Of a stretch of 42,579 nucleotides of DNA, positions 24,621 to 33,693 are shown one piece after another (position 1 is the stretch's first letter; the number at the start of each line of letters is the position of its first letter). This stretch comes from Rhizobium sp. Q54 (GTDB lineage Bacteria; Pseudomonadota; Alphaproteobacteria; UBA2966; CAIVPW01): contig CAMEYM010000023.1 of assembly GCA_945947575.1 (NCBI GenBank), forward strand, positions 1-42,579, written 5' to 3'. The translations under genes were made by a program, and so were the position numbers. The notes under the pieces were generated by a model that ran no database searches, was not told where the DNA came from, and saw only the letters and a list, made by a program, of their open reading frames with translations.

Positions 24621-26002
24621 GCGGCATCGATCCGAGCCTGGGCGGCGATCTGGTTCCGGCCGACCCCGCACGCGATGCAATGCCGGCGCACGAGCGCAGC
24701 GGCTGGCGCGAATGGATGCAGAGCTTCGCCGGCCGCATGATGCTGATCGTGCTGATCGGCCTCGCCGTCTTCGGCGCCATTCCGCTTGGCACATACATCT
24801 ACGACCGCACCATCGGCGCCATTGCGCTGCAGGCGGAGTCGATCTCGCAACGCGTCATCAGTGTCGTCGAAACCTACGAGGCGCAGCCGCCCCAACGCCG
24901 GCGCGACGTGCCACGTCTGGTCAGCACGCGCTACTTCACGGTCAGCCTGCGGCCGCAGCCGCCGCCATTGGCGCCGCCGCCGCCCGAAGGCCTGATCGCC
25001 GAGTTGACGCCGCGCCTGGCGCCGTTCGGCGAGCGGCCTGTCCGCATGTGGCCGACGCGCGGCCCGGACGGCGACGGCATTCTCGTCGCCGTCGCCGTGA
25101 CCGGCGGCTGGCTCATGTTCGATGCGCGCCCGGAGCCCAACGAGGGCGATCCGTGGGTGCGCGGCTGGGCCTGGGCCGCCCTCGCCTTTGCCGTGCTGTC
25201 CGTCGCGTTCCTTCTGGTGCGGCGTACGGCCGCTCCGGTCGGGCAGTTCGCCCTCGCCGCGGATCGCTTCGGCACCGACGTCAATGCGCCGCCGCTGCCG
25301 GAGACCGGTTCGCCCGAGGTGCGCCGCGCCATCCGTGCCTTCAACCGCATGCAGGAGCGCCTGCGCCGCTACGTGGATGATCGCACCATGATGATGGCGG
25401 CGATCTCTCACGACCTGCGCACGTCGCTGACGCGCCTCAAGCTGCGCGCCGAGTTCATCGACGACAACGAGCAGCGCGCCAAGGCGGTCAACGATCTCGA
25501 CGAGATGCAGCAGATGATCGAGTCGACACTCGCGTTTGCCCGCAACGAGGCGGTGCAGGAGACGCGCTCGCGTGTCGATCTCGCCGCGTTGCTGCAGAGC
25601 CTGTGCGCCGACTATGCCGATTCCGGCCGCAACGTGCGCTACCAGGGACCGGACCGCGCCGTATTCGAAGGCCGCCCGGTGGCGCTGCGCCGCGCCTTCG
25701 CCAACCTGATCGACAACGCCGTCCGCTATGGCGAGGAGGCCCTGGTCACCCTCACCACCGAGAACGGCGCCTGCGTTGTACGCGTCGAGGATCGCGGACC
25801 CGGCATTCCGTTGGCGCTGCGCGAGCAGGTGTTCGCGCCGTTCTATCGCATCGAGAGTTCGCGCAGCCGCGAGACCGGCGGCATGGGCCTTGGCCTCGCC
25901 GTGGTGCGCTCGGTCGTGCGCGGCCACGGCGGCGACATCACCCTCGGCGACCGCGAGGGCGGTGGCCTCGTCGTACGCGTCGTGCTGCCTGGGCCGACCT
26001 GA
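24617..26002 (+). CDS. EnvZ-like sensor histidine kinase
   Basis: 461 residues. There are two transmembrane helices (about 41-61 and 183-202) flanking a 120-residue periplasmic region with a polyproline stretch (PQPPPLAPPPPEG). A HAMP segment, the H-box AISHDLRTSLTRLKLR with His265, and an HATPase domain (NLIDNAVRYGE, DRGPGIP, GGMGLGLAVV) follow. It should phosphorylate the regulator encoded just upstream, with which its GTG start overlaps. Most kinases of this class have Pro after the Thr of the H-box (HDLRTPLTR); here it is Ser, which could alter the kinase/phosphatase balance. The signal sensed is unknown. Confidence 0.93.
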   Translation: MSGIDPSLGGDLVPADPARDAMPAHERSGWREWMQSFAGRMMLIVLIGLAVFGAIPLGTYIYDRTIGAIALQAESISQRVISVVETYEAQPPQRRRDVPRLVSTRYFTVSLRPQPPPLAPPPPEGLIAELTPRLAPFGERPVRMWPTRGPDGDGILVAVAVTGGWLMFDARPEPNEGDPWVRGWAWAALAFAVLSVAFLLVRRTAAPVGQFALAADRFGTDVNAPPLPETGSPEVRRAIRAFNRMQERLRRYVDDRTMMMAAISHDLRTSLTRLKLRAEFIDDNEQRAKAVNDLDEMQQMIESTLAFARNEAVQETRSRVDLAALLQSLCADYADSGRNVRYQGPDRAVFEGRPVALRRAFANLIDNAVRYGEEALVTLTTENGACVVRVEDRGPGIPLALREQVFAPFYRIESSRSRETGGMGLGLAVVRSVVRGHGGDITLGDREGGGLVVRVVLPGPT

Positions 26003-26025
26003 AATCCACAGAAGGAGCGAAGCCA

Positions 26026-26688
26026 ATGAAGATCGCCGTGTTGGGCACCGGCATGGTCGGTGCCGCCATCGCTTCCAGATTGGTGGAATGCGGGCACGAC
26101 GTGACGATGGGCGCGCGCGACGCCGCGAACGAGAAGGCCAAGGCGTGGGTGCACAGCACCAAGAGCAACGCCCGCGCCGGCACCTTCAACGACGCCGCGA
26201 CCGCAGGCGAGATCGTCTTCAACTGCACCCGCGGCACTGGCACCCTCGAGGCGCTGCAGCAGGCGGGCGCGGCGGCGTTGAAGGGCAAGGTGCTGATCGA
26301 CATTTCCAATCCGCTCGATTTCTCGCGCGGCATGCCACCGAGCCTGACGGTCTCCAACACCGACTCCCTGGGCGAGAAGATTCAGCGCGCGTTCCCCGAC
26401 GCGCGCGTGGTGAAGACACTGAACACGCTGACGGCAGCGCTGATGGTCAATCCGCGCCTGCTGCCCGGCGAGCACGTCAACTTCGTGAGCGGCAACGATG
26501 CCGCGGCCAAGGCGACGGCCAAGCAGATCTTGCGGCAGTTCGGCTGGAAGGACAGCGAGTTGGTCGACCTCGGTCCTATTCAGGCGGCGCGCGGCACCGA
26601 GGCGTGGCTGCTGTTGTGGGTGTCGCTGATGGGCGCGCTCGGCACGCCGATGTTCAACCTGAACCTGGTCGCCGCTCCCAAAGCCTGA
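26026..26688 (+). CDS. NADPH-dependent F420 reductase-like oxidoreductase
   Basis: 220 residues. The N-terminus MKIAVLGTGMVGAAIASRL is a Rossmann fold for NADP, followed by DISNPLDFSRG and VVKTLNTLTAALMVNP. This is the family of F420:NADP oxidoreductases, whose bacterial members often act on other substrates. Whether this organism makes F420 cannot be told here, so the substrate is open. AAGGAG lies 9 nt before the ATG. It begins 23 bp after the kinase gene and may be co-transcribed with it, although its job has no obvious link to signalling. A strong hairpin follows at 26709-26739. Confidence 0.82.
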   Translation: MKIAVLGTGMVGAAIASRLVECGHDVTMGARDAANEKAKAWVHSTKSNARAGTFNDAATAGEIVFNCTRGTGTLEALQQAGAAALKGKVLIDISNPLDFSRGMPPSLTVSNTDSLGEKIQRAFPDARVVKTLNTLTAALMVNPRLLPGEHVNFVSGNDAAAKATAKQILRQFGWKDSELVDLGPIQAARGTEAWLLLWVSLMGALGTPMFNLNLVAAPKA

Positions 26689-26708
26689 GGTCGATCTCCA
26701 AACGAGAA

Positions 26709-26739
26709 CCCGCGCCCCGCCGGACGAGCGGGGCGCGGG
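26709..26739. terminator. Two-way terminator between the reductase and pyrE
   Basis: Perfect 12-bp stem CCCGCGCCCCGC (26709-26720) with GCGGGGCGCGGG (26728-26739), 7-nt loop. The minus-strand tail TTCTCGTTT is more T-rich than the plus-strand tail, so it can serve both convergent units. Confidence 0.7.
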
Positions 26740-26978
26740 CTTCAGGCCGCAGAGAGAGTTGCGGCACTGGGGGGTCGAACGAACCGCCAGTCTGGCAGAG
26801 AGGCTGAGTCGGTCCGCGCAGGGTTGCTGCGGCGTTGAACCTACCACCTATGCGGGAGAATGTCAGCGGCCGGGTGCTCGCTTAAGTAGCACGTAAGGGT
26901 TGTGGCCCTGCGCGGCCGGGCGGCCAGAACGTGGCGGATTGCGTGGGTTGCGCGGCTGACGCCGCGCGCAACCGCAGC
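26740..26978. other. Intergenic region with no recognised gene
   Basis: 239 bp between the terminator and the pyrE stop. No good ORF is present. It holds small complementary blocks, such as CGCAG-GGTTG-CTGCG near 26818-26832, and its base composition is less coding-like than its surroundings. I compared it by eye with tRNA, tmRNA, signal-recognition-particle RNA and 6S RNA signatures and found no match. Confidence 0.35.
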
Positions 26979-27590
26979 TTAAGGGGAGCGGCGAGCCGCG
27001 TCGATTTCGGCGAGGCGGGCGAAGGTGACGATGGACCAGAACTTGGTCTTGGTGCGCTCCTGGAACGCCGTCACCACCTGGGGCCCGTCGCTGCGGTCGA
27101 CGCCGACCAGGGTGCCGACCGGGCGAACGTCGGCGTTGGCGGCGAGCAGGTCGATGGTCTCGACCTTGGTGCCGCCGTCGGTCAGCACGTCGTCGATGAT
27201 GAGAAGGCGCGCGCCGTTCTCCAGACGCGCGCCGAGGAAGAGGCTGACCTCGCCGTATTCCTTCTTCTGCTTGCGGTTGAACGCGTAGCCCTTGGCGACG
27301 CCGAACTGGGCGTGGAGCGCGATCGAGGTCGCCACCGCAAGCGGGATCGCCTTGTAGGCCGGACCGAACAGGACGTCGAAACTGTCGACGCCGACGTCGC
27401 GCACGATCTTCTCGGCATAGCAGCGCCCCACCGCAGCCAGGGTCGGCCCGTCGGGGATGCGGCCGAAGTCGACGAAGTACGGCGACATCTTTCCGCTCTT
27501 GAGCTTGAACTCGCCGCGCAGGAGCGCGCCCGATTCTAGCAGCGCCGCAACGAATCGTTCTTCGAGCGAGCCGCTTGCCGCCGTCGCCAT
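26979..27590 (-). CDS. pyrE: Orotate phosphoribosyltransferase
   Basis: 203 residues. It has the family start GEFKLKSGKMSPYFVDF and the PRPP-binding motif LLIIDDVLTDGGTK. It joins orotate to PRPP, the fifth step of pyrimidine synthesis. The ATG at 27590 shares one base with the gshB stop (TGATG), so the two are translationally coupled. No other pyrimidine gene is in the window. The pairing of pyrE with gshB is not a known functional unit. Confidence 0.96.
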   Translation of the reverse strand: MATAASGSLEERFVAALLESGALLRGEFKLKSGKMSPYFVDFGRIPDGPTLAAVGRCYAEKIVRDVGVDSFDVLFGPAYKAIPLAVATSIALHAQFGVAKGYAFNRKQKKEYGEVSLFLGARLENGARLLIIDDVLTDGGTKVETIDLLAANADVRPVGTLVGVDRSDGPQVVTAFQERTKTKFWSIVTFARLAEIDAARRSP

Positions 27591-28546
27591 CACGCCGCCT
27601 CTCGCGCCGCGAGACGCTTGTCGATGGCGTCCCAAATGCGCGCTTCAAGCTTCACGCCGTCGAATCGATTCACTTCTTGCAGCCCTGTCGGTGAGGTCAC
27701 GTTGATCTCGGTGAGGAAGCCGCCGATGACGTCGATGCCGGCAAACACCAATCCCATCTCGCGCAGGCGCGGACCGATGGCGGCGCAGATCTCGCGCTCG
27801 CGATGGTCGAGCGTGGTCGCCTGGGCGGTGCCGCCGACGTGCAGGTTGGAGCGCGCTTCGCCCGCCTTGGGAACGCGGAGAATCGCGCCGGCCGCCTCAC
27901 CCTCGATGAGGATGATGCGCTTGTCGCCGACCCGCACCTTCGGGATGTAGCGCTGCACGACGATCGGCTCGCGGTAGAGGTTGGTGAACATCTCGAGCAG
28001 CGCCGCGAGGTTCTCGTCCTCGGGCGTGACGTGGAACACGCCGGCGCCGCCGTTGCCGTAGAGAGGCTTGACGATGATATCGCGGTGCTCGGCACGGAAG
28101 CTCAGGATCTCCTCGCGGTCGGAGGTGATGAGCGTCGGCGGCATGACGTCGTCGAAGTGCGTCACGAACAGCTTTTCGGGCGCGTTGCGCACGCTGACCG
28201 GGTCGTTCACCACCAGCGTACCCGGCTGGACATGCTCGAGGATGTGGGTCGCGGTGATGTAGGCCATGTCGAACGGCGGGTCCTGGCGCATCAGGACCAC
28301 GTCGACCGTGGTGAGGTCGAGCACTTGCGGCGCGCCGAGCGTGAAGTGATTGCCCTTCTCGCGCCGCACGGTGAGCGGCCGGGCCCGCGCGCGCACGCGC
28401 CCCTGGTGCAGCACCAGGCTACGCGGATGGTAGTGGAACAATACATGCCCGCGCGCCTGCGCCTCGAGCGCGAGCACGAACGTCGAGTCGGCCCCGATAT
28501 CGATGCTCTCGATCGGGTCCATCTGGATGGCGACGCGCAGGGCCAT
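27590..28546 (-). CDS. gshB: Glutathione synthetase
   Basis: 318 residues, the standard length. The N-terminal domain has [17 protein letters not shown] and [16 protein letters not shown]. The ATP-grasp part has [35 protein letters not shown] and the C-terminal [16 protein letters not shown]. It adds glycine to gamma-glutamylcysteine using ATP. It lies 24 bp after dolP and overlaps pyrE by one base, so dolP-gshB-pyrE probably form one transcript. No gshA is present here. Confidence 0.97.
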   Translation of the reverse strand: MALRVAIQMDPIESIDIGADSTFVLALEAQARGHVLFHYHPRSLVLHQGRVRARARPLTVRREKGNHFTLGAPQVLDLTTVDVVLMRQDPPFDMAYITATHILEHVQPGTLVVNDPVSVRNAPEKLFVTHFDDVMPPTLITSDREEILSFRAEHRDIIVKPLYGNGGAGVFHVTPEDENLAALLEMFTNLYREPIVVQRYIPKVRVGDKRIILIEGEAAGAILRVPKAGEARSNLHVGGTAQATTLDHREREICAAIGPRLREMGLVFAGIDVIGGFLTEINVTSPTGLQEVNRFDGVKLEARIWDAIDKRLAAREAA

Positions 28547-28570
28547 GGTCGTCTCGTCGAGCAGCGCGGC

Positions 28571-29170
28571 CTAGCGACGCGGGTCGTTGCGCAGCACCAC
28601 GTGGCTGATCACCTGGCGCACGCCGTTGATGTTGCGTGCGTAGCCGATGACGCGATCGACCTCGACCTGATTCTGGGCGATGCCCATCAGGTAGACGATG
28701 CCGTTCACCGTATCGATTGAGTAGTTGATGTCGGTGATGGCGCGATCACCCATCAGCTGGAAGCGCAGCGTGGTCGTGATGCGCGCATCTACCAGCGAGT
28801 TGGCGATGCCGCCGCGCTCGCTGACCTGGATCTCGTTCAGCACTTCGCGCACGCCCGGAACGGTCCAGGTGATGCGCACCGCCTCGACGCGATCCTGCGG
28901 CGCCGTCACGCTGCCCGTCAGCAGCACGCGGCCTTCGAGCACTTCGGTGCTGACGCGCAGGAACAGGTTGCCCGACTGCTGCAGCAGCCGGTCCTTGACC
29001 CGCGCCTGGATGACCGTGTCGTCGATCGCATCCCCGATGGTGCGCTCTTGCGCGACCGCGACGCCGGCGGTGGCCGCGCCGCCGATGAGCACGGGCGCAC
29101 AGCCGCCGAGCGCCAGGGTGCCGGCGAGGCCGAGGGAGACCAGAAACAGTGTCGAGCGGGATGGAGTCAT
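28571..29170 (-). CDS. dolP: BON-domain outer-membrane lipoprotein (DolP/YraP-like)
   Basis: 199 residues. A lipoprotein signal with lipobox LALGGC is followed by two BON domains: DDTVIQARVKDRLLQ to VREVLNEIQV, and LVDARITTTLRFQLM to GVRQVISHVVL. Length, lipobox, double BON layout and neighbours (yraN, rsmI, LpoA-like gene) all match E. coli DolP (YraP), which sits in the outer membrane, binds anionic lipid at the division site and supports outer-membrane integrity. The symbol is given by homology and synteny from memory. The start ATG at 29170 follows yraN by 40 bp. Confidence 0.85.
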   Translation of the reverse strand: MTPSRSTLFLVSLGLAGTLALGGCAPVLIGGAATAGVAVAQERTIGDAIDDTVIQARVKDRLLQQSGNLFLRVSTEVLEGRVLLTGSVTAPQDRVEAVRITWTVPGVREVLNEIQVSERGGIANSLVDARITTTLRFQLMGDRAITDINYSIDTVNGIVYLMGIAQNQVEVDRVIGYARNINGVRQVISHVVLRNDPRR

Positions 29171-29210
29171 GCGCAGGAACGCCTCGGGAAAGAGAGGGGT
29201 GGCCGCGAAC

Positions 29211-29576
29211 TTAGCGCAGTATATGCCAGGCGTTCGGAATATGAACGGGTAGGCGCCAGGGCGCGACCAGCATCACATCGAAGCGCTGGTCGTGTGCCGC
29301 CAGGTGCGGTTGGCGCTGCAGGAATGCCGCGGCGGCGCGGGCAATGCGCTGCTGCTGGCGCGCCGCGATCGACTCGGCCGCGGCCGCGACGTCCCGGCGC
29401 GCCTTGACCTCGATGAAGGCGACCACTCCGCGCCGCATCGCGACGATGTCGATCTCGCCCACGGCGTGGCGCGAGCGGCGCGCCAGGATGCGCCAGCCGC
29501 GCAGCATCAGCCACCAGACGCACAGGGTCTCGGCGCTGCGGCCGGCACGCTCGGCGGCCTGCCTCCGCTGGTTCAC
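29211..29576 (-). CDS. yraN: YraN family (UPF0102) protein
   Basis: 121 residues. The family core GEIDIVAMRRGVVAFIEVKARRD gives the acidic residues and Lys of a PD-(D/E)XK nuclease fold (E-x-D ... E-x-K). The cellular role is not established. It starts with GTG at 29576, overlapping the rsmI stop (GTGA), which indicates coupling. The rsmI-yraN-dolP-LpoA neighbourhood is also known in gammaproteobacteria, which supports the call. Confidence 0.92.
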   Translation of the reverse strand: MNQRRQAAERAGRSAETLCVWWLMLRGWRILARRSRHAVGEIDIVAMRRGVVAFIEVKARRDVAAAAESIAARQQQRIARAAAAFLQRQPHLAAHDQRFDVMLVAPWRLPVHIPNAWHILR

Positions 29577-30439
29577 GGCTTGCGGAGCGCCAGCGCTCGC
29601 GCGTAGACCTCGCGGCGCGTCCGCCCGGTACGCTGGGCGACGACTGCCGCCGCCTCGGCCGGACGCAGAGTCGTCAGCGCGTCGCGCAGGAGGGCGTCGG
29701 TGGCGTCGTCGCCCACCACGAGATCGGCCTCGTCCGGCGGGCCGACGACGATGACCACCTCCCCCTTGGGTGGAGCCGCGGCATAGCGCGCCGCAAGTTC
29801 GCCCAAGTCGCCGCGCACAGTCTCCTCGAAATGCTTGGTGAGCTCGCGCGCGATGACCGCCGGCCGCCCGCCCAGAACTGCGGCGAGGTCGGCAAGGCAG
29901 TCGCCGAGGCGTTGCGGCGCCTCGAGCACGACCAGGCTCGCACCCACCGCCCGCACCGCCTCGATGGCGCGGCGCCGCTGGCCGCTCTTGGCGGGCAGGA
30001 AGCCGAGAAAAAGGAATTTGTCGGTGGGCAGCCCCGCCACCGTCAGCGCCGCCAGCACCGAGGAGGCGCCGGGAATCGGGATGACGCGAATTCCCGCCGC
30101 GGTCGCCTCGCGCACCAGCTTGAAGCCGGGGTCGGAGATCAGCGGCGTGCCGGCATCCGACACCAGCGCGACCTTGGCGCCTTCGCGCAGGCGCGCGATC
30201 AGCTTCGGCCGCGCGCGCTCGGCGTTGGCATCATGATAGGGCGTGGTCGGCGCGTGGATGTCATAACGGCCAAGCAACTTGGCGGTGACGCGCGTATCCT
30301 CGCACGCCACCAAGTCAGCACGGCGCAGCACGTTGAGCGCGCGCAAGGTGATGTCCTGCAAGTTGCCGATCGGCGTCGCGACGACATAGAGACCGGCGCC
30401 GAGAGGCTGATCGACCTCGAGATCCGCGGATGAATTCAT
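29573..30439 (-). CDS. rsmI: 16S rRNA (cytidine-2'-O)-methyltransferase RsmI
   Basis: 288 residues from the ATG at 30439 (MNSSADLEVD), close to the E. coli length. It has the tetrapyrrole-methylase fold with LYVVATPIGNLQDITLRAL, ACEDTRVTAKLL, DAGTPLISDPG and the C-terminal TGRTRREVYARAL. It methylates the ribose of C1402 in 16S rRNA. A GTG or ATG further upstream (to 30472) is in frame but would put the start inside the divergent gene. Its start codon and that of the divergent activator gene share the palindrome ATGAATTCAT. Neither has a strong ribosome site. Confidence 0.95.
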   Translation of the reverse strand: MNSSADLEVDQPLGAGLYVVATPIGNLQDITLRALNVLRRADLVACEDTRVTAKLLGRYDIHAPTTPYHDANAERARPKLIARLREGAKVALVSDAGTPLISDPGFKLVREATAAGIRVIPIPGASSVLAALTVAGLPTDKFLFLGFLPAKSGQRRRAIEAVRAVGASLVVLEAPQRLGDCLADLAAVLGGRPAVIARELTKHFEETVRGDLGELAARYAAAPPKGEVVIVVGPPDEADLVVGDDATDALLRDALTTLRPAEAAAVVAQRTGRTRREVYARALALRKP

Positions 30440-31917
30440 TCTGGCCGACGTTTGCGCGGCGCTGGGCCGCACGGGTGGTCGGACCGACGGCCGTCGCGAT
30501 GCTGCTCGCGCTGGGCCTGTCCGGGTGCTCCTCGGGGCCGAGCCTAGGCGAAATGGCCCGCGGCGCGCCAGCGCAGCTATTGGCGCTGATCAACCCGCAG
30601 ACCGGACAGCCGGCCGCAACTGCGCCGGCCACGCCCCTCGCACCGGTGAACCCGGTCGGCCCCGCCGCCCAGGCCGCGGCTGTCGTGCCGCCGCCGGTTG
30701 ACGCGGGGCGCGCGCTGGTGCCGCCGCCGGTGCTGCCGCTGCCCCAGATCATGACGCCGCAGCTGCAGCGCCCCACCAACGGCTCGGTGCGCGTCGCCCT
30801 GCTGCTGCCCCTGTCGGGGCCGGAACAAGCGCTCGGCCAGGCGCTCCTAAACGCGGCCCTGATGGCGCTGCATGAGGTCGGCAACGCGCGCCTGACGCTG
30901 CTGCCGCGCGACACCCAGGGAACCGCCGACGGCGCCCGGGCCGCTGCCACTCTCGCCCTGCAGGAAGGCGCCGAGCTGATCCTGGGACCGGTGTTCAGCG
31001 CCGAGGTTGCCGCGGTCGCGCCGCTGGCGCGTGCGCGCAACATCAACGTCGTGGCGTTCTCGACCGATACGACGGTCGCCGGCAACGGCGTGCACTTGAT
31101 GGGATTCATTCCGCAGCAGCAGGTCGATCGCATCGCGGCGTTCGCCGCGTCGCGCGGCTTGCGCCGCTTCGCCGCTTTGGCGCCGGAGACGCCGTACGGC
31201 ACGGCCGTGGTGCAGGAGTTGCGCTTCGCCGCCGCGCAGCTTGGCGGCGAGCTCACCGACGTCAGCTTCTACCCGGCCAACGCCCAGGACGTGATGGAGC
31301 AGGTGCGGACCCTGGCGCGCTACCAGGTGCGCCGCGATCGCCTGGTGGCGCGCCGCCGCGTGCTGGAAGCGCAGAACGATGCCGACGCGCGCGCCCAGCT
31401 GCAGCAACTCGCCGGCCTCGACACGTTGGGCGGGCCTGGCTACGACGCGATCCTGATCGCCGAAGGTGGTGCGGAACTGCGCCAGATCGCACCGCTGCTG
31501 CCGTTCTTCGATATCGATCCGCGCCAGGTGCGCTTCCTCGGCACCGGCCTGTGGGACGATCCGACCATCGGCCAGGAGCCGTCCTTGGTCGGCGGCTGGT
31601 ACGCCGCACCGCCGCCCGAGGCGACCGCTGCGTTCATGGACCGCTTCCAAGGCCTCTACAATTATCGCCCGGTGCGTATCGCCAGCCTCGCGTACGACGC
31701 CGTGGCGCTGGCGGCTGCGTTGGCGCGCACCGAAGGCGCTGCTGACTACAGCCGGGCGGCGCTCGCCAATCCGAGCGGCTTCGCCGGCACCGACGGCATC
31801 TTCCGCTTCGGCCCCGACGGCGTCGCCGAGCGCGGGCTCGCGGTTCTGGAAGTCACGGCGCGCGGGCCGCGTGTCCTCGAGCCGGCCGCGACGACCTTCG
31901 TGCGTCTCACCAACTAG
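30430..31917 (+). CDS. Penicillin-binding protein activator (LpoA-like lipoprotein)
   Basis: 495 residues. A long N-terminal signal with lipobox LGLSGC is followed by a Pro/Ala-rich linker (to about residue 115). A periplasmic-binding-protein-like domain follows, opening RVALLLPLSGPEQALGQALL and including LILGPVFSAEVAAVAPLAR. This fits the LpoA C-terminal domain, which in E. coli stimulates PBP1A from the outer membrane; the helical N-terminal domain of LpoA is absent, as is usual in alphaproteobacterial members. It is divergent from rsmI, as lpoA is in E. coli. The stop overlaps that of hemW by 4 bp (convergent). Confidence 0.88.
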   Translation: MNSFWPTFARRWAARVVGPTAVAMLLALGLSGCSSGPSLGEMARGAPAQLLALINPQTGQPAATAPATPLAPVNPVGPAAQAAAVVPPPVDAGRALVPPPVLPLPQIMTPQLQRPTNGSVRVALLLPLSGPEQALGQALLNAALMALHEVGNARLTLLPRDTQGTADGARAAATLALQEGAELILGPVFSAEVAAVAPLARARNINVVAFSTDTTVAGNGVHLMGFIPQQQVDRIAAFAASRGLRRFAALAPETPYGTAVVQELRFAAAQLGGELTDVSFYPANAQDVMEQVRTLARYQVRRDRLVARRRVLEAQNDADARAQLQQLAGLDTLGGPGYDAILIAEGGAELRQIAPLLPFFDIDPRQVRFLGTGLWDDPTIGQEPSLVGGWYAAPPPEATAAFMDRFQGLYNYRPVRIASLAYDAVALAAALARTEGAADYSRAALANPSGFAGTDGIFRFGPDGVAERGLAVLEVTARGPRVLEPAATTFVRLTN

Positions 31918-33077
31918 TCGAGCAGCGCCGCCAGCACCCGGTTGAGGACGAGACGTCCGCGCGGAGTCGCGCGCAGGGCACGGCCGTCCCAAACCAGGAA
32001 CCCGTCGGCGATCAGCGGCGGCAGCGCACTGCCGAACGCCTCGTCGATGGCGCGGCCGGTAGTGCGCGCAAACGCTGCCGCGTCGATCCCTTCCGACAAG
32101 CGCAGGCCCATGAGCGTGCGCTCGCGCAAGGCGGCCTCTGCGTCGACGCGCTCGTCGGGCTCGGCGCCCGTGCCAAAACTCTCGACGGCGGCGAGCCATT
32201 GCTCGGGACTGCGGATGGCGCGCGTGGCGACGCGGGCCCGGCCGTCTTGCAGCCGGCCATGCGCCCCCGGCCCCAATCCGATCCATTCGCCGGAGCGCCA
32301 GTAGGCGAGGTTGTGGCGGCACTCGGCGCCGGCGCGGGCGTAGTTGGAAACCTCGTAGGCCTGCAGCCCCGCCGCATCGCACAGTTCGCCGGTCAGGTCG
32401 TAGAGGTCGGCCTGCAGGTCGTCGTCCGGCACGGTCAGGGCACCTTGCAGAGCACGCTCGTGGAAGCGCGTGCCCTCCTCGATGGTCAGCTGATAGAGCG
32501 ACAGATGCTCGGTGCCGAAGGCGAGCGCTTCGGCGAGCTCTCGCCGCCACGCGGCGACGTCCTGGCCGGGACGCGCGTAGATGAGGTCGAAGGAGACACG
32601 CGGAAACACCGCGCGGCCGGTTGCCAACGCAGCGCGCGCCTGTGCGGCGCTGTGCTCGCGGCCGAGGAACTTGAGCGCCGCATCGTCGAGCGCTTGCATG
32701 CCGAGCGACAGGCGATTGACGCCGGCGGCGCGGTAGTCGCGGAAGCGCGCGGCTTCGACGGAGGTCGGATTCGCTTCGAGCGTGATCTCGATGTCCGGCG
32801 CCAAAGTGAACGACGCAGCGATGCCGTCAAGCACCGCCGCGACAGTCGCGCCTTCCATCAGAGACGGCGTGCCGCCCCCGAAGAAGATGCTCGTGACGAC
32901 CGCGCCGGGAACACGCTCCGCGCCGCGCTCGATCTCGCGTGCGTACGCCGAGCGCCAACGATCCTGCTCAATGCGCTCGCGCACATGACTGTTGAAATCG
33001 CAGTACGGACACTTCGCCAGGCAGAACGGCCAGTGCACATAGATCGCAAGCTCGCGCGCTTCAGGCGCCGCGGGCAA
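31914..33077 (-). CDS. hemW: Radical SAM haem chaperone HemW
   Basis: 387 residues from a TTG at 33077. The radical SAM cluster motif is C-x3-C-x2-C ([11 protein letters not shown], Cys19, 23 and 26), followed by [12 protein letters not shown] and [21 protein letters not shown]-terminal HemW domain contains [20 protein letters not shown]. Once called an oxygen-independent coproporphyrinogen oxidase, the family is now viewed as a haem-delivery protein; the Cys typical of true HemN is absent after the triad. A GTG at 33113 is an alternative start. It overlaps rdgB by about 17 bp, so rph-rdgB-hemW read as one transcript. Confidence 0.93.
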   Translation of the reverse strand: MPAAPEARELAIYVHWPFCLAKCPYCDFNSHVRERIEQDRWRSAYAREIERGAERVPGAVVTSIFFGGGTPSLMEGATVAAVLDGIAASFTLAPDIEITLEANPTSVEAARFRDYRAAGVNRLSLGMQALDDAALKFLGREHSAAQARAALATGRAVFPRVSFDLIYARPGQDVAAWRRELAEALAFGTEHLSLYQLTIEEGTRFHERALQGALTVPDDDLQADLYDLTGELCDAAGLQAYEVSNYARAGAECRHNLAYWRSGEWIGLGPGAHGRLQDGRARVATRAIRSPEQWLAAVESFGTGAEPDERVDAEAALRERTLMGLRLSEGIDAAAFARTTGRAIDEAFGSALPPLIADGFLVWDGRALRATPRGRLVLNRVLAALLD

Positions 33078-33693
33078 TACACTTTGCGACGAGTTGGCGG
33101 AATGCGTCTGCACGATGGCTGATGGAGTGCTTGTGAGCCGGGTCGAGTTCGCCGAACGTCTGCGAGTATCCGTCCGGCACGAACATCGGATCGTAGCCGA
33201 ATCCGCGGGTGCCGCGCGGCGGCCACACCAGCATGCCATCGACGCGCCCGACGAAGGTCTCGAGATGGCCGTCGGGCCACCCCAAGGCAAGCGCGGCGAC
33301 GAAATGGGCGCGCCGATCCTGCGCGCCCTTGGCCTGCAGCGCGTCTTCGACCTTACTCATGGCGAGGGCGAAGTCCTTCTTCGGTCCCGCCCAGCGCGCC
33401 GAATAGATACCGGGGTCGCCGCCCAGGGCATCGACGACAAGGCCCGAGTCGTCGGCGAGAGCCGGCTTGCCGCTCGCGGTCGCGGCGGCCAGCGCCTTGA
33501 TGTGCGCGTTCGCCTCAAAGGTCGTGCCCGTCTCGTCCGGCTCAGGCAGGCCGAGCTCGCCGACCGACGTCACCGCCAGCTTGAATGGATCCAGCAGCTC
33601 CTGGATTTCGCGCACCTTGCCGGGATTGTGCGTCGCCAGGACGAGCGTCGTGCCCGTCAGGCGGCGCGCTTCACGCGCCGTTGCCGAGGGCAC
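33061..33693 (-). CDS. rdgB: XTP/dITP diphosphatase (RdgB/HAM1 family)
   Basis: About 210 residues. Signatures: [42 protein letters not shown] and [11 protein letters not shown]. It hydrolyses dITP, XTP and related deaminated nucleotides to monophosphates and so keeps them out of DNA. The start is unclear. No ATG is near [12 protein letters not shown]; the GTG at 33693 overlaps the end of rph by 23 bp and has a poor ribosome site, and a CTG at 33660 would give the most typical N-terminus. Translation probably depends on coupling to rph. Confidence 0.93.
   Translation of the reverse strand: MPSATAREARRLTGTTLVLATHNPGKVREIQELLDPFKLAVTSVGELGLPEPDETGTTFEANAHIKALAAATASGKPALADDSGLVVDALGGDPGIYSARWAGPKKDFALAMSKVEDALQAKGAQDRRAHFVAALALGWPDGHLETFVGRVDGMLVWPPRGTRGFGYDPMFVPDGYSQTFGELDPAHKHSISHRADAFRQLVAKCIARGA

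Noticed and set aside
26744-26870. tRNA, tmRNA, 6S or signal-recognition-particle RNA gene in the reductase-pyrE gap
   Set aside because: None of the conserved blocks of these RNAs could be found; T-loop-like GGTTCGTTCGA on the minus strand does not pair into an arm.
33120-33135. GAGTGCT near 33125 as part of a CIRCE element
   Set aside because: It lies inside rdgB coding sequence, without the inverted partner TTAGCACTC at the right spacing.
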